Below, piece after piece: positions 9,428-20,924 of a stretch of DNA of 64,000 bases; position 1 is the stretch's first letter, and every line of letters starts with the position of its first letter. The notes under the pieces were generated by a model. That model saw only the letters and a program-made list of their open reading frames with translations, ran no database searches and had not been told where the DNA came from. A program made the position numbers and the translations under genes. This stretch comes from Kappaphycus alvarezii. Taxonomy: Eukaryota; Rhodophyta; Florideophyceae; Gigartinales; Solieriaceae. The stretch is taken from assembly GCA_002205965.3 (NCBI GenBank), contig NADL03000774.1, positions 124,001-188,000 of the forward strand, read 5' to 3'.

Positions 9428-12400
9428 CGGAATGTATCTACAAAAAGAGGATCATCCTGGTGTTTTTGCAGCACTGTATTGAAGTAGTACAATATTTCAG
9501 TACAATATTGTGCATTGAAACTATTCGGCCAACGCATCATTTGATCAATCTTTCGTATTATTCTTCTTCTTCCAAGTCAATACTCACCTTGCTCATGGCC
9601 AGCCCATTATTTCCGCCGGCAGTGACTCTATGTTCAGGGTTGATAGAAACATGCAAATTGCTGTTTGAAAAGAGTGCTCCATTTCCAGAAAATACTCAGT
9701 CCTTCAGGAAAAATTCTTAGCAAACCATAACCAGCAGTTCCATTTGAAACCTGATCTTTATAGGTATCAGAGTGATTTTATTGCGCTAGACTACAAATCT
9801 CTTTTCTCATAATCCGCAGCCACAGTAATACCTACATGCTGTCCAACTGGTGACAGCTTTTACAAATCCTTAAGTTCTGGCAAACAAGGTGCCCTGTTAT
9901 GAAGCAACCTCGCCATCGAGGCGAAGCATCCCGTCATAGACCCTCGAATGGCAGCATTTCACACGAAAAAGCCAAACATCAAAGCAAAAGGAGCGACAGG
10001 CCGCACGGATTCGTCAACTCACTAGCCCCCTCCTACAACTAGATTATAATCTTCAAACCTCTCACTATTCTTTGCCCACAAATGTCTAAAAGCACAGAAG
10101 GTACCGATATTTTGTTTCTGCACCGTCTAGAACGGCCAGGCTCACCCCCATTCCAATTTCTACTAAAAGAGGACAGTATATAGAATCTTTTTCCAATATA
10201 CGGGACTGGTCAGAGCTGTCGCGAATAGATCCACAGAGAATTACTCGAGGAATACATCAATCAATTTGCACGCACACCGCTCTAAAGCGGCCTGTTTGTT
10301 GTCTGGTCTCCCAACATTTTCTTAGATATAATTGAGACTTCTGCTATCTTTTTTGCCACACAACACCCTCCTCACAAACCTATCCGGTTTTCATCCTTCT
10401 GACCTCGTACAATAAACAAAATCTACATTTTCCCAAACAGAAATAAGGCAGTACCAGCTAACATAGTCATCTGGGACCTAGAAGTGTATAGTAAATACTC
10501 TCACAATCGTAAGAATCATCGATAAATCGCATAAATTAATTCATTCATAGATTTTTGCTTTCACAAATGATAAATATCCTTTTGCTTTCATGGTAAAAAC
10601 ATAGGATTGACTTTAAAACTTGTATCGGTAACAAACTCAGCTATCCTGGTATGCTTAATATTGGACCAATTCAAGAACCATCTCCAGCAAAAGTTCTGAA
10701 TTTCCCCACTGCTTACTACAACATCTTCCAGGGTAATTATTTCCGATACTCTAGAAGCGCTACTACGCAAAACAGTCTGGTAAGAAAAAGAAAAGAAATT
10801 TATTAATGTCCTCTTCCTTCTCAGTTTACGGTTGCCGCCCTTTAATTGCGGTATGGTCATAAGAAATAAAAACCGTGTGTCCATATCGTTATATTTACGC
10901 CCTTATTTTCTGGTTATTGGTCATCAGAATTTCATTTTACCAACATTTATTCATTTCAACGCGCACAGAAAAACCACTGGAAACAACATCACGCCAAAAC
11001 ACATACCTGAACAGGATTTTCTCCAACAGATTTTAAGACTGCTATTTATTTTTTCGAAAGACCATCCCTCGGGCAAAACTCGTCCGTAATCACCCAGGAA
11101 ACTTCTCAATAGACATAACCCTGGTCAAATTGGTAAGTATAAGCTGCTATAATAATGAAAGTCGCATGCTGAATACCACTGCATCACCGGAAAAAATGTG
11201 CGTATTACAAATCCCCGCAATAACTCGGGGCTATTGTAACTCAAAGGAAATTCTTTCTTCAAAATTTTCATTATTAGGACATGTCGGCTTTATTTGTAGT
11301 CCCTATTCGATATCTGCTCCCTGAATATGCTATGAATCATAACAAAAAAGTCCAAAATCAGTTCTTCAAATACAGGTCCTCTCTAAATTTGTGTTTACAG
11401 CTACTCTTTAATTTCCGTTGCAAAATAAAGGTGATGAACGTCTTGATGAATGAGGAAGACACAGACACTCCACTACCTACCTTAACATGAAGACAGGAAA
11501 CTAAATAAAAACGCCCTCAACGTAGTTTTAAACAATTCCAATGATGGCGTCTTTTTGGTAGCAGTGCAACAACTACATCTCCGAAAAGAGCAGATTAAGA
11601 CTGACGAAGTTCATGAATTTCTCCTTTTATGTGATTTTAATTTAATGTGCATTTGTAAATTAAGAAATCCTTTAGGACTGCAAATTTCGCAAATAAATAT
11701 AGAAATGACCTGATTATGCGACTTTTATTGGTGAAAAAATGTATTTAAAGGTATCAACTGACAGCAAGGGATTGTTAAGTAAATTAAATCGACTAAATGT
11801 GATTTTTAGAATCATAATCTTTAAGTGAAACTTTTTTGTCGCCGTCACATGCGGGATACTCAAATCTTCTGTCTTAGTCTTTGTAACTTATTGCCTAATT
11901 CGATATAAATCAGGTAATAGTAGGGATTGACTTGCTCTAGTGGGAAGGTAAGGTTGATATTTCGCAATCTAGAAATCTGTAGTCATCTTGTTTTGCAGCA
12001 ATTAGGCTTTGAATCAAATAGAATGGAGAGAGATTATTATGAGTCGAGCATTATAGATTTTAAAACTCAATTGTGGTTTTTGAAAATGAGAAGTAAAGGT
12101 AATTGAATCTAGGCAAAGAATGAAAGTTTGTTGGCCTGTATTCATCTATGAAGACAGCAATGGCATCTAACAGTTAATGTTGTCTTCATAGATTAATAAG
12201 AGAGTATCAAATAATGAGACCATTCTTTTGATCATTTGAATTAGCATGAAGGTAAGAATAGCTCTAGTAATATTTCTTGATACATATGGGATTTCCCAGA
12301 ACAGGGTCTACATAAAAGAATCAGGTGAGAAACCGGTTGTTAACAGCGGCAATTGAGACTTAATAGACCCTCGGGCAACCAATTAGCTCAGAGCAAATCA

Positions 12401-14160
12401 GAGTTATTTCGTCTCTCTGGCCGAAGGATATCTACCAAATACCAATGAATCATAAAAAAGTTCAAGAAAGCTTAACGTCGAAAAATAATTTTGACCGCGA
12501 AAATTCGGTCAGCGAGAAAGGAATTTTTGTTGCACTGAGTGGGGACTAAAGTACAGACTCAACTCAAACTCTAAATTCCATTTAAGGTGATTATTCAATC
12601 ATTCGGGTCATGATATACCTTATCATAGAGGTGTAATTTAAACTCTTTCTACGGCTACGCACCCCAACTTGAATTATTTCCGAACAGTTCCAAGACATGA
12701 GGTTTCAAATTTGCGATGTACCTTACCCTTCTCCGGCAATTATAAGTGATCTCGCTTATATATATATATGCAGTTCTCAGTGAGAAAAATCTCTTTACAA
12801 CAACCGCGGGAATACTCATTCGTTCGCTCCTTACTGAACCTGAGCTCTTTACTAGAGGTATTAGTACAGCTTTATTGCAGCTTTTAAGATTCAGAAAATT
12901 TTTGGTCTGAAGATACGACGTCTGTAAGCAGCTTTCTTGAGGTCAGCTTATGAACCTTTACTTTAGGGTAAAGAAACCGATTTTAGTCTATTAAGTAGAC
13001 TGATTTAGTAATCCCGACCTGATTTCAGAGTCACACCGGAGTGTAGGTGTAACAAAAAATGCCGTTTAAGTAACCATAGGATTTTATTGCCTCAATACTT
13101 CCGCGGCTATTCCTGGTTATCACATTAACGTATAATTTGGTCATATTTGGTTTTTTGCATTTAATCCAATTTTACTAGTCACTTAGATCGTGCAGTGGTC
13201 CAAGGATCAAAATTTTACGTCAAAGCGAGAAGAGTACTGTAGGCGTCAGATTCGGTCGCAATGTTAATATGTTGTTGTTGTTCATAATCCGAAAAGGTGG
13301 AGAAATTCTACCGCACTGTCTGAGGAACTTTTGAAAGAATTAATGCGAAACCGAAGTCGAAGAAGTGTGAAGCACGGAGTCTATTCAAGTTATATTCTCG
13401 TAATCTAAAGAAAATAGAACGATCATATGAGACCAAACCCTGAAAAAGGCTGAGCCCATATAGAAAAAGCATGAAAGTATCAGAGATCTGTAGTTCTATT
13501 GAGTTATAAAAGGTAAATTGTTCTTTAAATTGGCCTATGTTACTGCATCGACTAAAAGTTTCAACTTTACGGGATTTTAAGATTTGTATCACTTTTTTCA
13601 TGATTTATATGCCCCAACTACGGACGCTCCCACCGAGGTACCGCTTCTAGTTACGTTTCTTCTGTTTCTACCCTAATACGCTAGGGACTGGCTCGTAATA
13701 TACATAATGTTTTCAGACGCGCCTTACCGAAGAGCTCTACTTTGTACGATCCTTATACATCCTGGCATCCAAACCAACTTCATCTTGTGTAAAAACTATC
13801 CCGTAACATGCCCTATTCGAACAATCAATTCATCTACTGAAAATTTAAACTCATTTCGTCCAAACATTGAAATAACCACAGAAAATCAATCTTTCAAAAA
13901 CACAGACTATTTCTGAAAATTTTTGGTTAGCTGGTTCGATAAGAGTAAACTACTTTGCATAGAACGGCTCTGATGACTTATTCGAATGATATTCATTATT
14001 ATTTGTCTGAGTTCAGATTAAGCTCACAAAAATTGTCATGCTTTGCTCAGAAAATTTCACATCACCCCTTACTTGGGCCATGAGTTTCATACCAATTTAG
14101 ATTCCTTCGTAACAATAGCACGCTGATGATCCTAAAAACTGGAACCTATGCGCTCTCATG
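9428..14160. other. AT-rich stretch without recognised genes
   Basis: About 4.7 kb with only short ORFs (under 100 codons) on both strands and none recognisable. Minus-strand frames between about 11.5 and 9.9 kb give scattered pieces such as NVGRPDNKQAALERC that hint at an old element remnant, but nothing alignable by eye. Minor features are a TA run at 12757-12769 and a hairpin at 12144-12193. Confidence 0.5.
12144..12193. repeat. Short inverted repeat (13-bp arms)
   Basis: ATCTATGAAGACA at 12144-12156 is the exact reverse complement of TGTCTTCATAGAT at 12181-12193, with a 24-base spacer. Beyond the perfect arms, partial pairing continues inward. It could form a hairpin or be a relic of a miniature inverted-repeat element. 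Confidence 0.5.
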
Positions 14161-14720
14161 CCTAAGCATTAGTTTTCACGAAAACTAGGTAAGTTATGGA
14201 ACGGCAGGGTGCGGTGTAGCGACAGAATATGGGAGGGGGAGAGTGGCACATGTTGAGGGGGGTTTTGCGGCGGGAGAGTAGCGGGTGAGTTTCGAAAGAG
14301 GAGTGTGTGGGGAGAGTGGATGGGTGACTGAAGTGGGGTGGCGGGGACGTGGTGAGGCGGGGGCTGGGCATTCAGATAGTGCTGAGACTGTAATTGTTTG
14401 CCTGAGGGATACTCGGGGAAGGAGAAAGGAAGCTAGAAAGATTGTTTCTTTCGAGGGGCGATTAAGGGGGGCAAGGCGTGTGGCAGGGTTTGACTCCTAT
14501 GTGATTAATGGTATCGTGACATTTTGGAAAAAGGAGAAGAGGGGAGGGGAGGGGAGAAGGCGGACGATTTGGTGATGGGATGTTCCCTCATCCCATCGCC
14601 CATAAATGGCGTCTAAAGCAGTGACGCAGCGGAAATGTCCACCACGCCCCTCTGATCCCTCTGTCTGGACAAACCGCCTCCAATGTGAGTGTAGCACTCG
14701 TGTTAGATCGGAATTTGATC
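14161..14720. other. G/purine-rich stretch, no assigned gene
   Basis: The plus strand is strongly G-rich, ending in repeated GGGGA blocks at 14541-14556. Plus-strand frames are open from 14285 to 14575 and from 14606 to 14788, but they are low in complexity and resemble nothing I know. Base composition changes abruptly here relative to the AT-rich left side. Confidence 0.4.
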
Positions 14721-14721
14721 T

Positions 14722-15880
14722 ACGCTTACATCTTTCCAGCCGAAAACACCGGATGAACCTGGCGTACGGAAAAAACGAGAATTCCTGAACCTCACCTCTG
14801 CTTTGAATTGAGTACAGCCCCGGAACATTTAACTAACGTAGACATACCGCACTAATTGAATTATTTAGAGAAAGGAGACAAAAGAAAAAAACTCAAAAAG
14901 CACTTTTGCAGTAGGACGAAACCTATCCTTCAGAACAGTGCAAAACCTGGTGCCATTATGATATTATTGTGGAGGGATTCCCAACATTTTCCTGAAGGGG
15001 CTTCCTCCGGACCCAGTGTGCAGTTTTTCTGAGGCACTGGAGATGTCCGTCGGTTTTCTTCTACTTCGAAAATGTTGTCATGGCGGGGAATGCGGATGAC
15101 GAAAAAGCTTTGAAGCTTTTGGCGAATTTGGACGGCCCCGCTTTCGACTTATATTATGATACCTTCGCTAGTATGGTTCTCTAACGGTAGAATCAAAGAA
15201 CTATGATCTCGTAAAGCGGAAAATGATAAAAAATTTCGCTGCCGCGGAAGAACCGCAAGATGTAGTAAGACAAGCACTAGAGGCCGAGCTGGATGTGGAA
15301 GATATTACAGGATCGCTCAAAACCATAAGCAGGCTTTATGATAAAGCCTGCTTTGACGATAGAGCAAAGTTTGGAATTTTGCGTTCCACTACTTACCGAT
15401 AATGAAGTGGCCCAGTTCCTGGCTTTCAGGGGGCTCAATAATTATGCAGGAATAGTTCAATCCCTACGGGACTTATGGTTTAATAGATTGACCTTCACGG
15501 GCTCGTCAACTGCCCCAGGGCCACCTCAGATTCCACCAGTGAAACTTATGGTCCGTCGAGATGTTCGTACGAGGAATATCGAAAGTAAGGTCGATGCATT
15601 AGCTGATGACTTATCCAAGTTAACATTGCTGATCAAAAAACAGAAAATTGATACCGGAGGCATATCGGTGCAAATACATGAGTCGCAGAGGGAAAGGTTA
15701 CTTTCTTACTGCCGGGAATCTGGTCATGACGCTATAATTTGTCCAAAGAACCCCCATCGCGACACTGAATGATCTAACTGTGATAAGATGGGTCATTCAG
15801 AGGAAACGTGCTGTAAAATGGCCAGAAAAACCGTAGAAGAGGGGGAGGGGAACGAACCAGGAAGGGTATTCAACGTAATT
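14722..15880 (+). pseudogene. Gypsy gag, with zinc-knuckle tail
   Basis: The 14722-14960 part matches 21417-21650 closely. Near 15,035 different frames give SGTGDVRRF and then AGNADDEKALKLLANLDG, AFDLYYDTF (about 15,079-15,170), a capsid-like block. The frame from 15338 to 15772 gives FLAFRGLNNYAGIVQSLRD and a C-terminal region with two knuckle relics. In the first, SYCRESGHDAIIC, one Cys is missing. In the second, SNCDKMGHSEETC, the preceding Cys codon is now the TGA stop at 15770-15772. Family knowledge says these knuckles bind RNA in the particle. The gene is broken by at least two frameshifts plus this stop. Confidence 0.65.
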
Positions 15881-16019
15881 AAGGAATAATCTGAAGTTTT
15901 TGAACCAGTTAACGCCACTAAAAGGACGATGGATGGACAAGCTGTACCGAAAAAACCACGACAGAACGAACTGCCTGGTATTCCTTTCCTACGCCTGGTG
16001 AATAATTAGAACGCTGCCA

Positions 16020-16990
16020 AATTACCTTTACATCTAGAAGGGATCGCCAAACAGAGGAGGAAAAATCCTAAGAAACTCAAAGTTTTCAGCTGGTCTAAAG
16101 TCGCTGCAGCAAGACAACTTCAAGAATATGTAAATCTTTACGACGTCCTATCTGAACTGCCAAATGCCAAATGCGGCAGAACATTTGGGCAGCTTCTGAG
16201 AGGTGAAGCGGACGAAGCCAAGAAGGTGGTCAGAAAGTAATATGGGCAACCCTCGCGGGCACGTGCGTCACTACTTACACAGCTATCACAGGATAACGTA
16301 GTCACAGACAGATTGCCACGATTAGCAAAATAAGGATGTATGGAATAGAAGCATGTGCCCTGTCGGATTCCGATGCAATTCCTGGCGTGATGTTGAAAGA
16401 AAATAATTCATAAAAAACTCTGCATCTCCCCGGAGAAAACTAGTCGACCGATCACGGTAGCCAGTGGTATCATGGCTTCTTGTGTTTGTACTGTTTACGG
16501 TGCCCCCACAACCTTCATGGATCTGACAATACCTTTTAACTATTTTTTTGTCTAATACTTACCATTTAATCTCATTATTGGACGACTAACTATGAAGAAT
16601 CGCCGAGGATTGATGGACTTCGAGTCAGACTCGTTTATAATTTGCCACGAGGAGAAATAATTCAACCTTCCATTGGAACCATAATTTAAAGCGGCTGACA
16701 GAAAGATTGAGAAGGGCGATTTCAGTGGGACTCCCAGCGAAGATTTCACCTCCGATTCTGACTTCTTTACGGAAACTTCTGAAAGCAAGAACGATCTGGT
16801 ACCGTCAATTAGGGATGGAGGTAGTCTCGCCGGGTTAGGAAAGGCGGCTGGCATCGAGAACGAAGACGAATCCGAAAATGAGAGGGAAGAACTGAGGGGA
16901 GCGCTACGAGCAAAGTTGGATCATCTTCTAGAAGGATTCCAAGCGAGTATTAATGAAGCTCAAACAAACTGGAATCGTAGCATGGAAAAA
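16020..16990 (+). pseudogene. Gypsy aspartic protease and linker
   Basis: The frame through 16330-16400 reads VYGIEACALSDSDAIPGVM-like sequence. The usual catalytic DSG is DSD at 16366-16374, so the active site is altered even apart from the frameshifts. Downstream come SRPITVASGIMASCV and APTTFMDLTIPFN, then LPFNLIIGRLTM (about 16,560-16,595), the ALIxG / LIIGRPTM landmarks of retroviral-type proteases. An acidic linker (SEDFTSDSDFFTETSESKND) leads to the reverse transcriptase. Confidence 0.65.
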
Positions 16991-17084
16991 AACTGAAGTT
17001 CGCCCATCTTCAGTACCAGTAACCCATGGATTCGAGCTCGTTGACTCTACACATATCTATTATAGGGCATGATGTATGGCGCCA

Positions 17085-18300
17085 CGACATAACGGTATCG
17101 TTACAAAAGAGATCGACAGTATGATGAAAGCAGGGATCATCACCCCGGCACCATCCGCATGGCCTTTTCCAGCCGTTATCGTGGAAAAGAAGGATGGTAT
17201 ACCACAACTTTGTGTGGATTACCGGACTTAATGGACATATGAAAGCGGACAGATGGCTCCTTCCCCGAATTGAGGAATTATTCGCTGATTTAGGGGGAGC
17301 AACGATCTTCCCAATCCTAGACCTCTTCGCGGGTTATTGGTAGGTTCTAATTAATGATAAGTGCAAAGAGATGACCAAATTCGTTTTCGGTACGGGACTT
17401 TCAAGTTTGAAGTCATACCCTTCGGCTTGATGAATGTCCCCTACACATTTCGACGATGTGGTGCTTTCCTCGCAAATTTGGAAGGACATATTCTACACCT
17501 ACGATTTTTGTTCCAGGTTGTTGCAGACGCAGGTCTGAAGCTCAAAATAACCATGTGCGAGTTTGCCAAACCATCTGTGTCATTGTTGGGAAATGTAGTG
17601 AACGCCTCGTGAATTAATGTTGACGAACAGAAAATTGAAGCAATGAGGGACTCATCAGTCCCAAAGTCAACCACTGAACCACTCAGTTTTCTGGAACTTG
17701 CGGGATATTCCCTACGCTTTATCAAGAACTTTGCCGAGATTTCTTCCATGTTACATGCGGCAACATCTGGAAATAGATCCTTTGAATGGACCACCAAAAT
17801 GACGCAGGCCTTCGATAATCTAAAAACTGCACTTACCACCCTGCTGTGCTAGCTTAACCCTATTTACTTTTCAATAAAATGTGTGGACTGACGCATCTAA
17901 AGTATCAGTAGGAGCGGTTCTCGCTTAGGAGAAGGAAGATGGGAAAATACACCCCATACAGTACGCTAGTCGCACAATGAACTCGGCGGAAAGGAAATAC
18001 GCAGCCTTCGAGTGGAAATCTCTAGCTTTATTTTTCGCTTTGCAAAAATGTAGAGTCCTTCTTTTGGCAAAAAACTTTTTTGCTCTCATAACAGACCGCA
18101 TAGTTTTGCTTCAAGCCTTCGAGGGGAGGGACAATCACTGTAGACTGGCCTGCTGGCTTGATTTTCTCGCAGAATATGAGTTTGTGGTGGAATACCGTGC
18201 TGGCTGTAAAAATGCTACAGCCCAATACCTATCTTTGCATGCTCAACTGGGCGATCCAGGACGCTCGGAAGATGCATTGACATCTGCGATAATTAATGGA
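17085..18300 (+). pseudogene. Gypsy reverse transcriptase and RNase H
   Basis: The RT begins with EIDSMMKAGIITPAPSAWP and FPAVIVEKKDG...LCVDYRT (about 17,105-17,225), then FADLGGATIFPILDLFAGYW. The frame from 17361 gives FEVIPFGLMNVPYTF. The residues expected between this point and the catalytic YxDD are missing, and the DD pair survives only in the +1 frame as FDDVVLSS at about 17449-17470. Then come ADAGLKLKITMCEFAKPSVS and the connection domain. RNase H starts with WTDASKVSVGAVLA (about 17,881) and runs through NSAERKYAAFEWKSLALFFA. Several stops (for example one after GAVLA) kill the gene. Confidence 0.75.
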
Positions 18301-18419
18301 GCACAGCTGAAGGCAGATTTAGAGTCCAACCTAGTTCACATCGAAATGTACCTAGGCAGGTTCGGGATGATGGAAGGTGAACAGAAGGAGAGGGCATCAA
18401 TCAAACGAAACGCCAAAAA

Positions 18420-20253
18420 CTTCCTAATGTGGCACGAACGGCTCCTCAGGCGTACGAAGACTTTTCTCTGCGTCATAACTGGGAAGAAAGCCACAATTGG
18501 TATTCTTAGGATGTTCCACAACGATCTCGGGCATTGGAATATGTAAACCACCAAAAGTTTATTCTTGATAGGCACTAGTGGCCACAGATATACGAAAACG
18601 TTTACGACTTTGATAAGAGTTTCAACAGGTGTCAGAGGTCGAAACCTCTAATAATGTACAAGACCACGCTTCGGATTCCTCTCACAAACCTGTTTGAAAT
18701 CTACTCCACTGATTTCGCTGAGCCCCTGCCGGCAGTCTCAAAATCCGATAAAAGGTACATCCTGATAGCATTGGAACACCTGACAAGATGGCCCTTCGCT
18801 ATTCTGATTGTATCAACCCCATCCAAAGAGGTTATAGAATTTATTCAAAAATATTTTATAATGACGTCTGGTCCCCGGCCATCATCATATCTGATAACGC
18901 AAGTTGCTTCATGTCTAGGACTTTGATGAATTTTATGGAAAAGCATGGAATCCCTTGGCATACGGTATTGGCGTATGCTCCTATGTCCAATGCGAGGGCA
19001 GAAAGAATGGTAAGGAAAAAAAAACTACTTTGAAGAAGGTTGTACGAGGGGCCAAATTAGATTGGGAAGCAGCGCTACCTCGATTATTGTATGGATACAG
19101 TCTTCTCCGAGAAGTATCGTCCCCATTTGAACTTATGTTCGGGATCGCTCCACTTGTAGAGTCTGTAGATCCTTCAGTTATATAGACCCTTCAAGAGACG
19201 ACACACCAGGTGGTTGGGCTTTTAGAAGCAAAGCTTCTTCGGGAGACCAGTCTAGGATTCCTAGACAGCCAAGTGGGCTGGCAGGGCAGGGCGACTTTAG
19301 GTCGTGCTCGGAAGGTAGGAGGATGCCCTACGGTCCTCCGGGAATTTCTCCGGGGTAAGAAAGGATGGAGAAAAAGGGTAAAAGAAAGGGAAATAAAAGG
19401 GGAAAAGGAAAAAGGTGGGTAAAGGAAAGGGTAGGCAATCCTACTCAGGGAGCGCCTGAAAGGGTTAGCAAAAAGCGTAGCTTCTACTACTCCGGTTGCA
19501 CGCTAGATATATATAGCTATAGTGAGCCCGCGCAGCGCTAGGCTTGCCGGCCACTAGCTAGGAATCCTAGTTGGCTTCGAACTTCCGGACTACTCCGGTC
19601 ACAGGAGTAAAAAGGTAGACTTTGGATCGGGGGTTTGTCGTTGGTTTACTGTAGGGCGGCCAAGGCCGGCGAGCCTAAGTGGTAGAATTGCCACCTACTG
19701 TGTCACTGCCAGCCAATTAGTCCTACAGTAATTACTAAAATAAAGGGATAATTAAAGGAAAAAGAAGTAATTGCCAGCGACCTTACGCATGGGCCTTAGA
19801 CGTGGCAACTACACGTGGGACAGGAAAGGACATCCTGTCCATACTGTGGTAGATACAGTATGGGCGCGAAAAAGTAACGGCCAGGTTCGCACAGATCCGA
19901 CTTCAATGCTGAAATTTTCGACAGATGCTCACAGAAGGAATGAACTACTGTCCACCTCTGCATCACGGGCCGCAAAGGTAGAAACGCAAAACTCTTACAC
20001 GAACGAACACAGGTATAGTGAAGAACCCCGGTTCAGGGTAGGCGATTATGTCCTAGTCGCATACGGGCCCGCGTTTGGTGGAACTGTAAAATGGCCGGCC
20101 TTTTTTTTACGATACTATGGGCCATGTGAGGTTTTGAAGGCCAAGTGCACCAGAAACGAACTATATTCAAGGCACGAACGACACAATCGACGACCGATTC
20201 ATGCCCGAAGACTTCTACCCTACACTCAACTCCTTTCGCATCTAACGGAGTAG
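18420..20253 (+). pseudogene. Gypsy integrase, split by an insertion
   Basis: A zinc-binding relic ends in RCQRSKPL (about 18,630). The catalytic core gives YSTDFAE (first Asp, about 18,705) in one frame. In another it gives ISDNASCF (second Asp, about 18,890) and NARAERM, with exactly 35 residues between the second Asp and the Glu, as in the D,D(35)E integrases. The core continues with WEAALPRLLYGYSLL and FELMFGIAPLVES up to about 19,185. About 0.6-0.7 kb of foreign sequence follows. The protein then resumes near 19,900 with the C-terminal FRVGDYVLVAYGPAFGGTVK...WPAFFLRYYGPCEVL to the stop at 20253. Confidence 0.75.
19190..19765. repeat. Insertion inside the gypsy integrase (LTR-like)
   Basis: Unrelated sequence begins shortly after 19,185 and ends before about 19,900. 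It contains a purine-rich centre (19,350-19,430) and a TATATATAGC segment at about 19,508. Its tail CTACTGTGTCACTGCCA...AGTCCT...TAAAATAAA is shared with the insertion at 7470-8440. AGATCC occurs on both sides (about 19,162 and 19,896) and might be a target duplication, but the element ends would then not be TG/CA. Confidence 0.45.
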
Positions 20254-20293
20254 AAAATGAAATGTGGCCCTGGGGTCTGACTTAGGAAGGGGG

Positions 20294-20790
20294 TGTGATG
20301 GAAAGGGCTAAGGGAAAATTGGAACGTTATGGACGTTGGAACATTCGGTATCAAATTGGAACGTTACAGAAGGTTCAACCGTCTGCAACCACCAAAAGAC
20401 CAAACTTCCCTTCCAGCAAAAAAAAGCTCACTTCGGTTTAGCCACTTGGAAAAGACAAAATAGGGGATTTTAGTACTGTATGACTCGATTTTTATTTCAC
20501 TTTTATGATTTTAGTACTGAATAGCGAAGAATTGAAAATTTCCCGCTGTCTATATAAACCCTGGTTCTGGCGGTCGGTCAGACCCTCGACACCAACAAGC
20601 AACAACAAACAAAATCATTCAACCGAAAAGCAACCAATTCAAACTTCCCCCCTTCCACTCCTTCTTTGCACTACCAACCGGCCCTCAAACCCTGCTAAGT
20701 GTCCTCGTCGGGCGGCGTCGCTTGTGTTTATACAAGGGCATCGTTCGGCGATACCTGAGAGTTTAGTCTACATAAACTTACTCGCTACAG
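20294..20790 (+). repeat. Putative Ty3/gypsy LTR (3' of element 1, 5' of element 2)
   Basis: It begins with TGTGATGG directly after the polypurine tract GGAAGGGGG and contains a TATATAAA promoter box at 20551-20558. The right limit is placed at GCTACA (about 20789) by the TG...CA rule and is uncertain. A second gag follows downstream, so this LTR sits between two tandem, truncated gypsy copies. Confidence 0.55.
20551..20560 (+). promoter_or_regulatory. TATA box of the gypsy LTR
   Basis: TATATAAACC, about 257 bp into the LTR, is in the position expected for the LTR's own RNA polymerase II promoter. Confidence 0.45.
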
Positions 20791-20924
20791 AGGGCGGAGC
20801 ACTTCATGTGCCAGGTAAGCAAGGAACTGTTGGGGAAACTTTGCCCTAGTGGCGTAAAGAGGTGGTAGGGTAAAGAGGTGGGAAAGAGGTAAAAAAGAGG
20901 GAATTAGATGATTAATGCAGGGAT

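Larger units (their letters stand above)
14722..20253 (+). mobile_element. Ty3/gypsy-type retrotransposon interior, 5'-truncated and decayed
   Basis: In order: gag with zinc knuckles, an aspartic protease, reverse transcriptase, RNase H and integrase with a chromo-like/C-terminal segment, then a polypurine tract (GGAAGGGGG, 20285-20293) and a putative LTR. RT before integrase is the Ty3/gypsy order. The 5' end is cut at about 14722: similarity to the second gag copy (from about 21417) begins there and unrelated DNA lies to the left, with no 5' LTR. Every domain carries frameshifts or stops. Confidence 0.8.

Noticed and set aside
9900-11500. Possible reverse-transcriptase remnant on the minus strand
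   Set aside because: Only isolated suggestive words appear across many stops; no ordered motif series could be supported.
14541-14560. Possible G-quadruplex
   Set aside because: Three GGGG tracts and a GG could fold, but the whole neighbourhood is G-rich low-complexity DNA and there is no gene context to give it meaning.
17441-17839. 132-codon minus-strand ORF
   Set aside because: It is antisense to the gypsy reverse transcriptase/connection region, which has clear family motifs on the plus strand.
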